In this document: positions 5,010-5,087 of the stretch, piece after piece
Layout of the letters: every line of letters starts with the position of its first letter
Numbering within the stretch: position 1 is the first letter of the stretch
Program-made: the position numbers and the translations under genes
From: an uncultured Lachnospiraceae bacterium
GTDB lineage: Bacteria > Bacillota > Clostridia > Lachnospirales > Lachnospiraceae
Length of the DNA stretch: 5,087 bases
Assembly (NCBI GenBank): GCA_910586605.1
Contig: CAJUJR010000130.1
Location: 1 to 5,087, forward strand
Reading direction: 5' to 3'
The notes under the pieces: generated by a model
Seen by the model: the letters and a program-made list of their open reading frames with translations, nothing else
Databases searched by the model: none
What the model was told of the DNA's origin: nothing

Positions 5010-5087
5010 ATGAGCAGCAGAAGAATTAAAGGGTTACTATTCACAGCCAATCGTAGCCGGATCTCAATAAAAAATCTCTTCCCCTTG
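5010..5087 (+). CDS. Partial ORF, start of a rightward gene that enters the repeat
   Basis: An ATG at 5010 opens a frame of 26 codons that is still open at the window end. The start is supported by the purine-rich GGGGG at 4994-4998 (11 bases upstream, slightly far) and by the promoter at 4893-4920. Only the first seven codons (MSSRRIK) are unique sequence; from 5032, within codon eight, the frame reads through the 54-bp repeat as LLFTANRSRISIKNLFPL. This may be the head of a gene cut by a mobile element, or a short chance frame. The peptide is not recognisable. Interestingly, the left copy reads in the same frame relative to metA, in phase after its stop codon. Confidence 0.35.
   Translation, partial: MSSRRIKGLLFTANRSRISIKNLFPL
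5032..5085 (+). repeat. Right copy of the 54-bp perfect inverted repeat
   Basis: Exact reverse complement of 1-54. Two further bases (TG, 5086-5087) lie deeper in the repeat than the left copy shows, so the true repeat is longer than the window reveals. It begins within the eighth codon of the ORF starting at 5010. The two copies present the same end toward the window, so the elements outside lie in opposite orientations or share long terminal inverted repeats. Confidence 0.8.

Noticed and set aside
1..5087. CRISPR array, toxin-antitoxin, defence or phage genes
   Set aside because: No regularly spaced repeats and no proteins of those families. The only repeats are the edge inverted repeat and short boxes in the control region.

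Overview
The window looks like a chromosomal segment, or a complete short contig, from a low-to-moderate GC Gram-positive of the class Clostridia. Lachnospiraceae is the best guess. The support is a MetA with the acetyl-CoA-type Glu111, a LigA with the divergent active-site wording I associate with that family (an assignment from memory), GGAGG-type ribosome binding sites, and a single-pass membrane protein with a low-complexity acidic tail. The taxonomic call is inference.

Layout, right to left, because nearly everything is on the minus strand. An AT-rich control region (about 4763-5009) separates a rightward gene start (ATG at 5010, running off the window) from a leftward unit made of tRNA-Arg(CCG) at 4762-4690 and a membrane-anchored protein of unknown function at 4649-3927. 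A two-tier hairpin with a T-run (3859-3805) ends that unit. A tightly packed leftward set follows: an RluF-type 23S rRNA pseudouridine synthase (3728-3009), NAD-dependent DNA ligase LigA (2998-1049) and homoserine O-acetyltransferase MetA (988-80). The gaps within this set are about 10 and 60 bases, so one transcript is likely. The three enzymes serve unrelated jobs (ribosome modification, replication and repair, methionine synthesis), so the grouping looks like shared housekeeping expression and not a pathway.

The most notable structural feature is at the edges. Bases 1-54 are a perfect inverted copy of bases 5032-5085, and similarity stops abruptly at 54/55 and 5031/5032. Two copies of one repeated sequence, probably the end of a mobile element, therefore face each other across a 5-kb block of core genes. 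The rightward gene starting at 5010 enters that repeat after eight codons. Either the gene is interrupted, or its start has been joined to the element. The other point of interest is the control region at 4763-4920: overlapping divergent promoters, a perfect 14-bp palindrome and several copies of an AAGGGTTAA-like box placed in similar positions in the promoters.

I found no CRISPR array, no complete transposase gene, no toxin-antitoxin or defence genes, and no recognisable riboswitch. Apart from the edges and the control region, this is ordinary core genome, and I cannot claim a new biological system here.
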